Shown here: positions 16,818-22,905 of the stretch, one piece after another
Numbering within the stretch: position 1 is the stretch's first letter
How the letters are laid out: every line of letters begins with the position of its first letter
Assembly (NCBI GenBank): GCA_016550425.1
Contig: JABXGS010000106.1
Location: forward strand, 1 to 33,884
Source of the DNA: an archaeon
GTDB taxonomy: Archaea > Asgardarchaeota > Hermodarchaeia > Hermodarchaeales > Hermodarchaeaceae
Length of the DNA stretch: 33,884 bases
Direction: 5' to 3'
Made by a program: the position numbers and the translations under genes
The notes under the pieces: model-generated
What the model saw: the letters and a program-made list of their open reading frames with translations, nothing else
The model's database searches: none
Told to the model about the DNA's origin: nothing

Positions 16818-17138
16818 TTAGCCCTCCAAGTCATGTAGTTCATGGATGTCAACTGAACCACGCACACGTGAAACTAGTAGAATAATCGCAAGCGCCATGA
16901 CAGCTTCAGCAGCCTCAAGGGCAATTGCAAAAAGTACAATGGCTTGCCCATTAATTGCGAGTGCTGCGGTTCCCCAGAGGACGTATCGAGCAAATACAAC
17001 AATACTCAAGTTCGCCCCATTCATGAGAATTTCAATACTGAAGAATAACCGCATAACGTTCCGTTTACTTGTCAGTCCATAGAGCCCAATAACAGCGAGA
17101 GCAGCGACGATAATCAGATATATGTAAAGGGATGCCAT
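16818..17138 (-). CDS. nuoK: Complex I subunit NuoK
   Basis: A 106-residue, three-helix membrane subunit. It carries the two conserved membrane glutamates, in FFSIEILMNGANL and in ALEAAEAVMALAI, that form the proton path between NuoH/J and NuoN. I start at ATG 17138, where the upstream nuoJ stop overlaps as TAATG and AAGGAGGG lies upstream. A longer reading to 17267 would add 43 non-hydrophobic residues that lie entirely within nuoJ. Translational coupling to nuoJ is clear. Confidence 0.95.
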   Translation of the reverse strand: MASLYIYLIIVAALAVIGLYGLTSKRNVMRLFFSIEILMNGANLSIVVFARYVLWGTAALAINGQAIVLFAIALEAAEAVMALAIILLVSRVRGSVDIHELHDLEG

Positions 17139-17656
17139 TAGGATTCGCCCTCCTTTTTGGTTAGAGTTAGCGCTCCTAGGAGTGCTGAGACGAGTACGAG
17201 TCCGAGAACTAGTAGAACCACACCATAATCCTGTAGAAGGACTAATGCCAGTTCTGTCAGATTCCAACTGAAAGCCGGATCAGGAGACGCTGAGACAATG
17301 GCAGGTGTGTAAAAAATATAGAGAAGCACACCGAGAAGAAAACTATTGATAACCAGTGGAATCAGCCATTCACGCCACGGTCGTTTGAGTCGGTGCTTCC
17401 AATGTTCATACGGGACGACCATGATAGTGAAGAAAATGAGAACTACCACTGCGCCTATATACACAGAGATTTGAAACATTGCGGCATAAGTTGCATCCAA
17501 TAAGATGTAAAGTCCCGCAATTCCTAGGATCATACCTGCTAATGAAATGGCTCCATACACGATTTCTCTAGATTCGATAGCTGCAATCGCTGCACCGACT
17601 GTTAGCACTCCAATTATAAGCAATCCAAGATCTGGTAAGAAGAATGGATCAATCAT
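17138..17656 (-). CDS. nuoJ: Complex I subunit NuoJ
   Basis: A 172-residue subunit with five hydrophobic helices. The segment AAMFQISVYIGAVVVLIFFTIM is the NuoJ signature, covering the helix that carries the pi-bulge involved in coupling. A basic loop (HWKHRLKRPWREW) lies between helices 3 and 4. The start ATG 17656 overlaps the nuoI stop (ATGA) and has GAAGGAGGAAG upstream. The stop is shared with the nuoK start. Confidence 0.95.
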   Translation of the reverse strand: MIDPFFLPDLGLLIIGVLTVGAAIAAIESREIVYGAISLAGMILGIAGLYILLDATYAAMFQISVYIGAVVVLIFFTIMVVPYEHWKHRLKRPWREWLIPLVINSFLLGVLLYIFYTPAIVSASPDPAFSWNLTELALVLLQDYGVVLLVLGLVLVSALLGALTLTKKEGES

Positions 17657-18081
17657 GGTTCTTCCTCCTTCTTCAATTCTTCTTCAGAGGGGAGGAGATG
17701 CTTTTCTCCTTCAGGAATCTCAGCGAGTTGATCTGGGCTATAGATCAATGGGTCCGTTTCGCGAGCTGCGAGGTGAAAATAGCGAGAATGAACTAAGGCA
17801 TGCTTTGGGCAGACATCAACACAATATCCACAAAATATGCAACGACCATAATCAATTTGTGGGTGTTTTTTCGGTTTTCCCTCTCTTGGATAATCAATCA
17901 TAGTAATAGCTGCTGTTGGGCAACTCCGTGCACATAAAGAACAACTAATACACCGATTGAAATAGAAGACATGCCGCGCCCTTTCACTCTTTGGCAGTTC
18001 TAATTCTTTACTTGGATATTTGATTGTGACACGACGCTTGAAGAGTTGTTTGAGTCCCGCCCATGACGCTCTAATTGGCAT
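17653..18081 (-). CDS. nuoI: Complex I subunit NuoI (two [4Fe-4S] ferredoxin domains)
   Basis: A 142-residue peripheral subunit. It has two [4Fe-4S] motifs, CISCSLCARSCP (44-55) and CIFCGYCVDVCP (81-92), that carry electrons towards the NuoB cluster. A basic N-terminal helix (SWAGLKQLFKRRVTIKYP) attaches it to the membrane arm, as is usual. The start ATG 18081 overlaps the nuoH stop (TAATG), with GGAGGGA upstream. The longer reading to 18312 covers nuoH in another frame and is not real. With no NuoEFG in the cluster, NuoI is where ferredoxin or an F420H2 module would deliver electrons. Confidence 0.96.
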   Translation of the reverse strand: MPIRASWAGLKQLFKRRVTIKYPSKELELPKSERARHVFYFNRCISCSLCARSCPTAAITMIDYPREGKPKKHPQIDYGRCIFCGYCVDVCPKHALVHSRYFHLAARETDPLIYSPDQLAEIPEGEKHLLPSEEELKKEEEP

Positions 18082-19130
18082 TAGGGAATCCCTCCGAAGA
18101 AAATCATTATTCCGACAACAAGGAAGAGGTTCACAATCGCAAGAAGGAACAAACGGTTCCATCCCAAACGAAGGAGTAACGAGATTTTCACGCGTGGATA
18201 GATTCCTCGTGGAATGAGGAAGAGAACAACGACAAAAGCCGTTTTGAGTAAGGTCCATACAAATGGCGGAATAAATGGAAACATGTTCGTGATGAACGGA
18301 GGCATTAACCATCCCCCTAAGAAGAGAGTTGTGAAAAGTAGTGCCCCCAGGTATAACTTGAGGTATTGTGACATCATCATAAGGCCAAAGTTCATCCCCG
18401 AATATTCGCTCATATAACCTGTCACAATCTCTGGTTCTGCTTCAGGCAAGTCAAAGGGGAGACGCTCAATTTCAACTAGGAGCGCTATGAAATAGATTAT
18501 GGCACCAAGAGGCATGAGAATTGCAAACCAAAGCCAATTTTGTGCCAAGACAATCTCAACGAGGTTGAAAGAGCCTGCTAGAATAACTACTCCTAAAGCC
18601 GATAGCCACAAGGGCACCTCATAGGCGATCATTTGGAGAAGGGCACGTAAACCTCCTAGAAACGGATAAACACTATTACTCGCCCAAGCAGTCAAGAAGG
18701 CTAGAACTGGGAAAATCGCTCCAATTGCGAAAATAAATAGCAGCCCAAATTGAAGATTAGCTATCACTGCATTGGGCCCTACGGGAATAACAGTTGCAGT
18801 AACAGCTGCAAGGGTAACAATGAGTAATGGTGCCAATTGATAGAAGAAGCTATCTGCACGTTTAGGAATTATTCCTTCTTTGAAGATGAGTTTCAAAAAA
18901 TCGGCGATGGGTTGGAATATACCACCAATCCGTCCTGCATATTGAGGTCCTACGCGTAATTGCATTTTTGCCAGAAATTTGCGTTCAAACCAGATTATTG
19001 CTGCTGCGGCGAGAACAATAGTGAGAAAACCGGGGAAGACGGTTATAAGAAAAATGGTTGTGAAATTCACTTGAAGAAAAACAATTATCTGCAGAATGAA
19101 CATATTAATCGTTTCAAAAACTTGCATCAT
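18081..19130 (-). CDS. nuoH: Complex I subunit NuoH
   Basis: A 349-residue, eight-helix subunit at the hinge of the two arms, forming the quinone chamber with NuoB/D. The best-known motifs are all there: WFERKFLAKMQLRVGPQYAG near the N-terminus, FLKLIFKEG, and ERLPFDLPEAEPEIVTGY followed by MSEYSGMNFG. The acidic residues of that loop form the start of the proton channel. The start is the first ATG of ATGATG at 19130, six bases after the nuoD stop. Confidence 0.97.
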   Translation of the reverse strand: MMQVFETINMFILQIIVFLQVNFTTIFLITVFPGFLTIVLAAAAIIWFERKFLAKMQLRVGPQYAGRIGGIFQPIADFLKLIFKEGIIPKRADSFFYQLAPLLIVTLAAVTATVIPVGPNAVIANLQFGLLFIFAIGAIFPVLAFLTAWASNSVYPFLGGLRALLQMIAYEVPLWLSALGVVILAGSFNLVEIVLAQNWLWFAILMPLGAIIYFIALLVEIERLPFDLPEAEPEIVTGYMSEYSGMNFGLMMMSQYLKLYLGALLFTTLFLGGWLMPPFITNMFPFIPPFVWTLLKTAFVVVLFLIPRGIYPRVKISLLLRLGWNRLFLLAIVNLFLVVGIMIFFGGIP

Positions 19131-19136
19131 TACGCA

Positions 19137-20216
19137 CTACCTATCCGCATTTGGTGGCCAGTAATCAAGACTCCAGTAAATGGTTGGAACGTCTGCCAGA
19201 TCAATGTCTTTAAGCAAGAATTCAAGAGCTGGGAGGTGACGGAAGCACGGAGTGCTAATTTTTACGCGACTTGGCTGTTTTTCACCATTGCTTACAACAA
19301 GGTACCCTAATTCGCCTCGGGCAGATTCTACTCGTGTATAAGCGGTGCCAGCAGGAACTTTCTTCGGCGTTCTTAACCCGACCTCTCCTGAAGGCATTTT
19401 CTCCAATATTTGCTCAATCAATGAGGTGCTTGTCCGCATTTCCTCTAACCGAACCATTGCTCTGGAGTAGCTATCCCCCCCATCCATAACAGCAGTTTTG
19501 AAATCTAATTTAGAATAGGGTCCATAAGGATCAATTTTCCGAAGGTCGTAATTCACACCAGATCCTCTGAGAACGGGTCCTGTGGTTCCCAATCGAATAG
19601 CCTCCTCTTTTGTGAGAACTCCAACCTCTTTGGTTCGCTGTTTGAAAATGTCGGTCGTGAAGAAGATCCGCTCATAATCGACGAGACGACTACGGAAATT
19701 TTTGGTTACCTTCATCATTCGTGGCACAAAATTATCCGGGAGCCCATGACGCACGCCAGTTGGGTATATATCAGTGTATGTCAATCGAGCCCCGGAGATT
19801 GCTTCAGCAAGCTCAATGAAGGGTTCCCGATCAGCGAAGGGCCACATGAACATCGTTGAGTGACCAAGAAAAATACCAAAGATTGCAAGCCAATATAGGT
19901 GGCTCACAATCCGATTCATCTCTGCGAATAAAGCACGCATATACCGAGCAGACTCAGTGGGTTCTACCCCCAATAGCCGCTCAAGTGCGAGGACGTATCC
20001 CCATGCAGCAGATGTAGTATCCGGGAGACATACGCGTTCAAGAAGGGGAATATTCCAAAGGAATTCTTTTGTCTCACAGAGCTTTTCTGCTCCCCGATGC
20101 ACATAACCCGGATCTGGAAGTGCTTGGATTACATGGTCACCAGATAGATGGATCTTCAGCCGCATATGGCCTGTACCTGCATGTTGAGGACCCATGCTAT
20201 ACTCGATTTCATTCAT
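19137..20216 (-). CDS. nuoD: Complex I 49-kDa-type subunit NuoD (FpoD-like)
   Basis: A 359-residue catalytic subunit related to [NiFe]-hydrogenase large subunits. The N-terminal quinone loop is GPQHAGTGHMRL (9-20), one residue shorter than GPQHPxxHGxLRL of bacterial NuoD. DPGYVHRGAEKL (35-46) is conserved. Of the ancestral metal-binding pairs, one cysteine of each remains: Cys63 in ERVCLPDTTS (Asp66 replaces the second) and Cys324 in STPCFRH. Complex I NuoD normally has none, and hydrogenases have four, so no [NiFe] site can form. The C-terminus DYWPPNADR matches the processed ending of NuoD. The ATG overlaps the nuoC stop (ATGA). C and D are separate genes. An FpoD/FqoD-like role is possible. 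Confidence 0.95.
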   Translation of the reverse strand: MNEIEYSMGPQHAGTGHMRLKIHLSGDHVIQALPDPGYVHRGAEKLCETKEFLWNIPLLERVCLPDTTSAAWGYVLALERLLGVEPTESARYMRALFAEMNRIVSHLYWLAIFGIFLGHSTMFMWPFADREPFIELAEAISGARLTYTDIYPTGVRHGLPDNFVPRMMKVTKNFRSRLVDYERIFFTTDIFKQRTKEVGVLTKEEAIRLGTTGPVLRGSGVNYDLRKIDPYGPYSKLDFKTAVMDGGDSYSRAMVRLEEMRTSTSLIEQILEKMPSGEVGLRTPKKVPAGTAYTRVESARGELGYLVVSNGEKQPSRVKISTPCFRHLPALEFLLKDIDLADVPTIYWSLDYWPPNADR

Positions 20217-20686
20217 TGTGGGTCCTCCTGTAATCTGAAGTCTTTTCGAAGTGGATTGCCCCCCTCCCAGGATTCTGGTAAAAGCAGACGTTCAAGCCTA
20301 GGATGCCCTTCAAACTCTACACCAAACATCTCCCACCCCTCGCGTTCGTGAAACTCAACACTGGACCAGATTGAAATCAATGAAGGTACGTGTGGACTTT
20401 TTCTTGGAACAGTTAATTCTAGGGTTAAGACGATTCCATGAAGTTTGACAATTTGGACTGAGGAAAGATGATACGCAATCAGAAACTGGTCATTCTCTAT
20501 GTCATCAATGACCGTGACCGATATTACATGATCGAACCCTACGGTGTCTTTTAGATACTGCGCGATGGATTGAAGGAATTCACGGTCAGTGCGAATGACA
20601 GGTTGGTTTGGATGCCTGTCGCTAATCTTAATTGCTGTTTCTGTGAAAGTGGATTCCATGTCTTTAAGATACTTCGACAAATTCAT
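20213..20686 (-). CDS. nuoC: Complex I 30-kDa-type subunit NuoC
   Basis: A 157-residue peripheral subunit. The family signature is near the C-terminus: SSVEFHEREGWEMFGVEFEGHP, then LERLLLPESWEG and PLRKDF. It scaffolds NuoD and NuoI and has no cofactor. The start ATG 20686 has AGGAGAAAG directly upstream, the best ribosome-binding site in this part of the operon. It lies 13 bases after the arsR stop, so it can be translated independently. Confidence 0.95.
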   Translation of the reverse strand: MNLSKYLKDMESTFTETAIKISDRHPNQPVIRTDREFLQSIAQYLKDTVGFDHVISVTVIDDIENDQFLIAYHLSSVQIVKLHGIVLTLELTVPRKSPHVPSLISIWSSVEFHEREGWEMFGVEFEGHPRLERLLLPESWEGGNPLRKDFRLQEDPQ

Positions 20687-20699
20687 CTTTCTCCTATGT

Positions 20700-21005
20700 T
20701 CAAGTTATCGGTCTAGCAACGATTTTCTCCAAGGCGCGTCCAACGAACTCACAGGCAATGGAGAGCTCAGGAACTGCAATGCTGTAATATATCTCGCGTC
20801 CGTCTCTTCGCGATTTAAGGACACCTTTTGTTTTCATTTTCATTAGGTGTTGTGAGGTATTTGATTGGGTAATCCCTAGCTCCTGGGAAATTTCAGTTAC
20901 TGTTTTTTCAGTATCTTTTAGAATGTGAATAATGCGGATACGTTTTGGATTCGCTAACACCTTACAGATTTCTGCCTGCAATTCAAACACATCACTTTGT
21001 ATCAT
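20700..21005 (-). CDS. ArsR-family winged-helix repressor embedded in the complex I operon, with two cysteines
   Basis: A 101-residue ArsR/SmtB-type regulator. Helix 1 is [19 protein letters not shown], the recognition helix lies in [20 protein letters not shown], and the wing is [11 protein letters not shown]. It lacks the CxC metal motif of helix 3. Its only cysteines are Cys14 in helix 1 and Cys85 in the last helix ([10 protein letters not shown]), both in the dimerisation region. A dithiol or persulfide switch like that of SqrR/BigR is therefore likely, though SqrR places its cysteines differently. I take ATG 21005, with AAGGTGAG eight bases upstream; a TTG just before it is the alternative. 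It overlaps the end of nuoB by 14 bases and precedes nuoC, so it is cotranscribed with complex I. The two ATTC-N8-(G/T)AAT sites at 21928 and 22091 are its most obvious targets. Confidence 0.93.
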   Translation of the reverse strand: MIQSDVFELQAEICKVLANPKRIRIIHILKDTEKTVTEISQELGITQSNTSQHLMKMKTKGVLKSRRDGREIYYSIAVPELSIACEFVGRALEKIVARPIT

Positions 21006-21507
21006 CAACTAAACTCACCTTAGATTCCCTGATTTTTTGTTGAAGCTCTAAAATTGCATCTATGAGCATTTCCGGTCTAGGTGGACATCCAGGGACATAC
21101 ACATCGACAGGGAGTATCTTATCAACGCCTGGAACTATGCTGTAAGAGCCTCGAAAAACGCCGCCTGTTATTGCACAAGCCCCCATGGCAATTACATAAC
21201 GAGGAGAAGCCATCTGGTGGTAAATCCGAACAATCCGCTCAGCCATTTTTTTCGTTACAGTTCCCTCAATGATCAAGAGATCGCATTGTCGCAAAGATCC
21301 GAGAGGAAGAACGCCAAGTCGTTCTGCATCAAAGCCTGAACCCATCGTTGCTCCGAATTCCACACTACAACATGCAGTAGTCAAATGGACAGGCCAGAGA
21401 GAATACAACCGTGACCAATTCACCAAATATCGAAATGGTTTGACATTTACCACACGATTCAAGGCACTGCGAAGTGAACCAACAAAGGCTGAACCGATTG
21501 CCGTCAT
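20992..21507 (-). CDS. nuoB: Complex I subunit NuoB (cluster N2)
   Basis: A 171-residue peripheral subunit that binds the last [4Fe-4S] cluster (N2) before the quinone. The ligands are Cys46-Cys47 (TTACCSVEF), Cys111 (GACAITGG) and Cys141 (PGCPPRP). The start ATG 21507 overlaps the nuoA stop as ATGA. A longer reading to 21636 would add 43 residues copied from the nuoA region in another frame and is rejected. The gene ends inside the start region of the embedded arsR. Confidence 0.97.
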   Translation of the reverse strand: MTAIGSAFVGSLRSALNRVVNVKPFRYLVNWSRLYSLWPVHLTTACCSVEFGATMGSGFDAERLGVLPLGSLRQCDLLIIEGTVTKKMAERIVRIYHQMASPRYVIAMGACAITGGVFRGSYSIVPGVDKILPVDVYVPGCPPRPEMLIDAILELQQKIRESKVSLVDDTK

Positions 21508-21875
21508 TTTTCCCGCCACCTTTCGGCCCTCGCTGCTACATTCACTGCATACGCGATCGGAGGTAAAACAATCAAAAGGAAGGCTAACACTACCAGATGA
21601 AGTTCGAAGCTTAACGAAGAGAAAGCCCCCGCCCAAGCAAAAAGGAACATCGCTGAAACATCAAACACTAAGAACATCAACAAGTAGGGATAATACCGAA
21701 AAACGAACTGCTCCCGTCCAGCTCCGCTTGGTTCTTCGCCACATTCAAAACTTGTTGTCTTTTCCTTGGATGGATTTCTGGGACTTACAAGTCTAGAGAG
21801 AATGATGGAAGCAAGAAATGATGAGAAGATCAGTGCAATGAAAACAAGGATGAGGCCAAATTCTACAAGTTGCAT
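21504..21875 (-). CDS. nuoA: Complex I subunit NuoA
   Basis: A 123-residue, three-helix subunit and the first gene of the operon. The cytoplasmic loop motif [13 protein letters not shown] is the NuoA signature, followed by [20 protein letters not shown]. The start is ATG 21875; a TTG two codons upstream (21881) is closer to the AGAGGACGG ribosome-binding site, so either could be used. The promoter lies 21943-21959. Confidence 0.95.
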   Translation of the reverse strand: MQLVEFGLILVFIALIFSSFLASIILSRLVSPRNPSKEKTTSFECGEEPSGAGREQFVFRYYPYLLMFLVFDVSAMFLFAWAGAFSSLSFELHLVVLAFLLIVLPPIAYAVNVAARAERWREK

Positions 21876-21927
21876 TGTCAAACCGTCCTCTTGGTGACCT
21901 TGTTGCTACCACAAGTCAATCCGACAT

Positions 21928-21943
21928 ATTCAAATATTCTAAT
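21928..21943. promoter_or_regulatory. Candidate ArsR operator, ATTC-N8-TAAT (complex I promoter)
   Basis: ATTC (21928-21931), eight bases, then TAAT (21940-21943): one mismatch from the SqrR/BigR consensus ATTC-N8-GAAT. It lies between the TATA box and the expected start site of the complex I operon, where a bound repressor would block initiation. Confidence 0.5.
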
Positions 21944-21959
21944 ACATAAAGCTTTTGGA
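21943..21959 (-). promoter_or_regulatory. BRE/TATA promoter of the complex I operon
   Basis: On the minus strand it reads TCCAAAAGCTTTATGTA. The purine-rich CCAAAAG resembles a BRE and CTTTATGTA is the TATA element. A start near 21920 is expected, about 45 bp before the nuoA ATG. The core AAAAGCTTTATGTA recurs almost unchanged in the divergent promoter at 22068-22084. Confidence 0.6.
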
Positions 21960-22067
21960 AATTGAATGTTCATCGTCCAGTGTAACAAAGACGTTGTACG
22001 CTCAAGAAGGCTTCTTGACAGATTTTATAAGCATTTCGTTGATTATCTTTCAAGTCTGTATGATAAT

Positions 22068-22084
22068 GGAAAAGCTTTTATGTA
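22068..22084 (+). promoter_or_regulatory. BRE/TATA promoter of the sulfur module
   Basis: GGAAAAGCTTTTATGTA. The TATA part GCTTTTATGTA puts the expected start near 22104, inside the candidate operator. It differs from the complex I promoter core by only one extra T within AAAAGCTTT(T)ATGTA. Confidence 0.6.
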
Positions 22085-22090
22085 GAACAT

Positions 22091-22106
22091 ATTCAAATTG
22101 TCGAAT
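22091..22106. promoter_or_regulatory. Candidate ArsR operator, ATTC-N8-GAAT (sulfur module)
   Basis: ATTC (22091-22094), AAATTGTC, GAAT (22103-22106): an exact match to ATTC-N8-GAAT, the known site form of the persulfide-responsive repressors SqrR and BigR. The symmetry extends outwards, with GAAC at 22085-22088 mirrored by GTTC at 22107-22110. It covers the expected transcription start of the DsrE2 gene. Confidence 0.6.
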
Positions 22107-22148
22107 GTTCTAATATTAGCAACTGCTAGTAGCATGGAGTTGCATGAG

Positions 22149-22574
22149 ATGCCTGAAAAAAATGGTAAAAAAAGTATGGCGATAATCGTCTCAAAGAACA
22201 CCATGGATATGGCCTATCCGCCCTTTATTCTTGGCGTAACAGGTGCTTCCATGGATATGGATGTAAGCGTATTCTTCACCTTCTGGGGTCTGAACCTTCT
22301 CAAGAAGGGAGGTGCTGAAAAAGCCAAACTAGGTGGTATGATGCGAATCGGCACCGGAATGATGAAAGGTCGAATGAAAAAAGCTGGAGCTAAGGGGCTT
22401 CCAGACATGATCCGCGATGCCAAAGAACTTGGTGCAAAGCTTTACGCCTGCCAAATGACCATGGACGTCATGAATATCAAACGCGAAGATTTGATAGATG
22501 AAGTCGATGATGTCCTCGGCGCTGCGGCATTCCTCAATTTTGCTAAGGACGCGGATATCACATTGTTCATTTAG
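22149..22574 (+). CDS. DsrE2-like sulfur carrier protein (COG2210 type)
   Basis: A 141-residue protein of the DsrE/DsrF/DsrH superfamily, DsrE2 branch. The fold signatures are SMAIIVSKNTMDMAYPPFIL, DVSVFFTFWGLNLLKKGG, and the persulfide-carrying cysteine Cys101 in LYACQMTMDVMNI, followed by LIDEVDDVLGAAAFL. In sulfur oxidisers DsrE2 passes sulfane sulfur to and from TusA. Start: ATG 22149 has GGAG nine bases upstream. The ATG at 22134 is a second choice. A TTG start at 22098 would lie inside the operator and before the expected transcription start. The next gene (TusA) is 75 bp downstream on the same strand. Confidence 0.9.
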   Translation: MPEKNGKKSMAIIVSKNTMDMAYPPFILGVTGASMDMDVSVFFTFWGLNLLKKGGAEKAKLGGMMRIGTGMMKGRMKKAGAKGLPDMIRDAKELGAKLYACQMTMDVMNIKREDLIDEVDDVLGAAAFLNFAKDADITLFI

Positions 22575-22649
22575 GCTGCGCTAGTCGAAATGGAACCTCA
22601 GAATCAATCCGATTCAAGTAATAGCTACTGAACCTATGGAGATGGTAAA

Positions 22650-22892
22650 ATGGCTGAAACTCCAACAAAGACAGTTGACTGCCGTGGTATGGCCTGCCCT
22701 GGTCCAATCACCGAAGTAGCACGGGCTTATCGAAAAGCTCAGAATGGAGATATCCTTGAAATCCTAGCAACGGATCCGGGTTTTACACCAGATATCACTG
22801 GCTGGGCTTCTGCAACCAACAACGAGCTCCTCAACATTGAGGAGAACGATGGTGTCATCCGCGCTTTAGTAAAAATAACTGCAAAACAATAG
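22650..22892 (+). CDS. tusA: TusA/SirA-like sulfur carrier
   Basis: An 80-residue protein of the TusA family. The catalytic motif is CPGP with Cys16 (VDCRGMACPGPITEV); Cys11 lies just before it. The central part NGDILEILATDPG and the end IRALVKI follow the usual beta-alpha-beta pattern of the family. It accepts sulfane sulfur on Cys16 and hands it on. GGAGATGG upstream of ATG 22650 serves as ribosome-binding site. It sits between DsrE2 and the SQR-like gene, the common arrangement in sulfur-oxidising prokaryotes. Confidence 0.95.
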   Translation: MAETPTKTVDCRGMACPGPITEVARAYRKAQNGDILEILATDPGFTPDITGWASATNNELLNIEENDGVIRALVKITAKQ

Positions 22893-22905
22893 TTGGGAAT
22901 ATACA

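Noticed and set aside
17139..17267. N-terminal extension of nuoK
   Set aside because: Ser/Arg-rich, not hydrophobic, and inside nuoJ; ATG 17138 with AAGGAGGG is right.
18082..18312. N-terminal extension of nuoI
   Set aside because: It lies wholly in another frame of nuoH and reads as non-NuoI sequence; the TAATG overlap and ribosome-binding site fix the start at 18081.
19137..20216. [NiFe]-hydrogenase large subunit
   Set aside because: Only one cysteine of each pair remains, so no NiFe site; with NuoC/H/I/J/K beside it this is complex I NuoD.
21508..21636. N-terminal extension of nuoB
   Set aside because: It overlaps nuoA in another frame; the family start is the ATG at 21507.
22098..22148. 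TTG start for the DsrE2-like gene
   Set aside because: It would begin inside the operator and before the expected transcription start; the family homology begins at about the ATG 22149.
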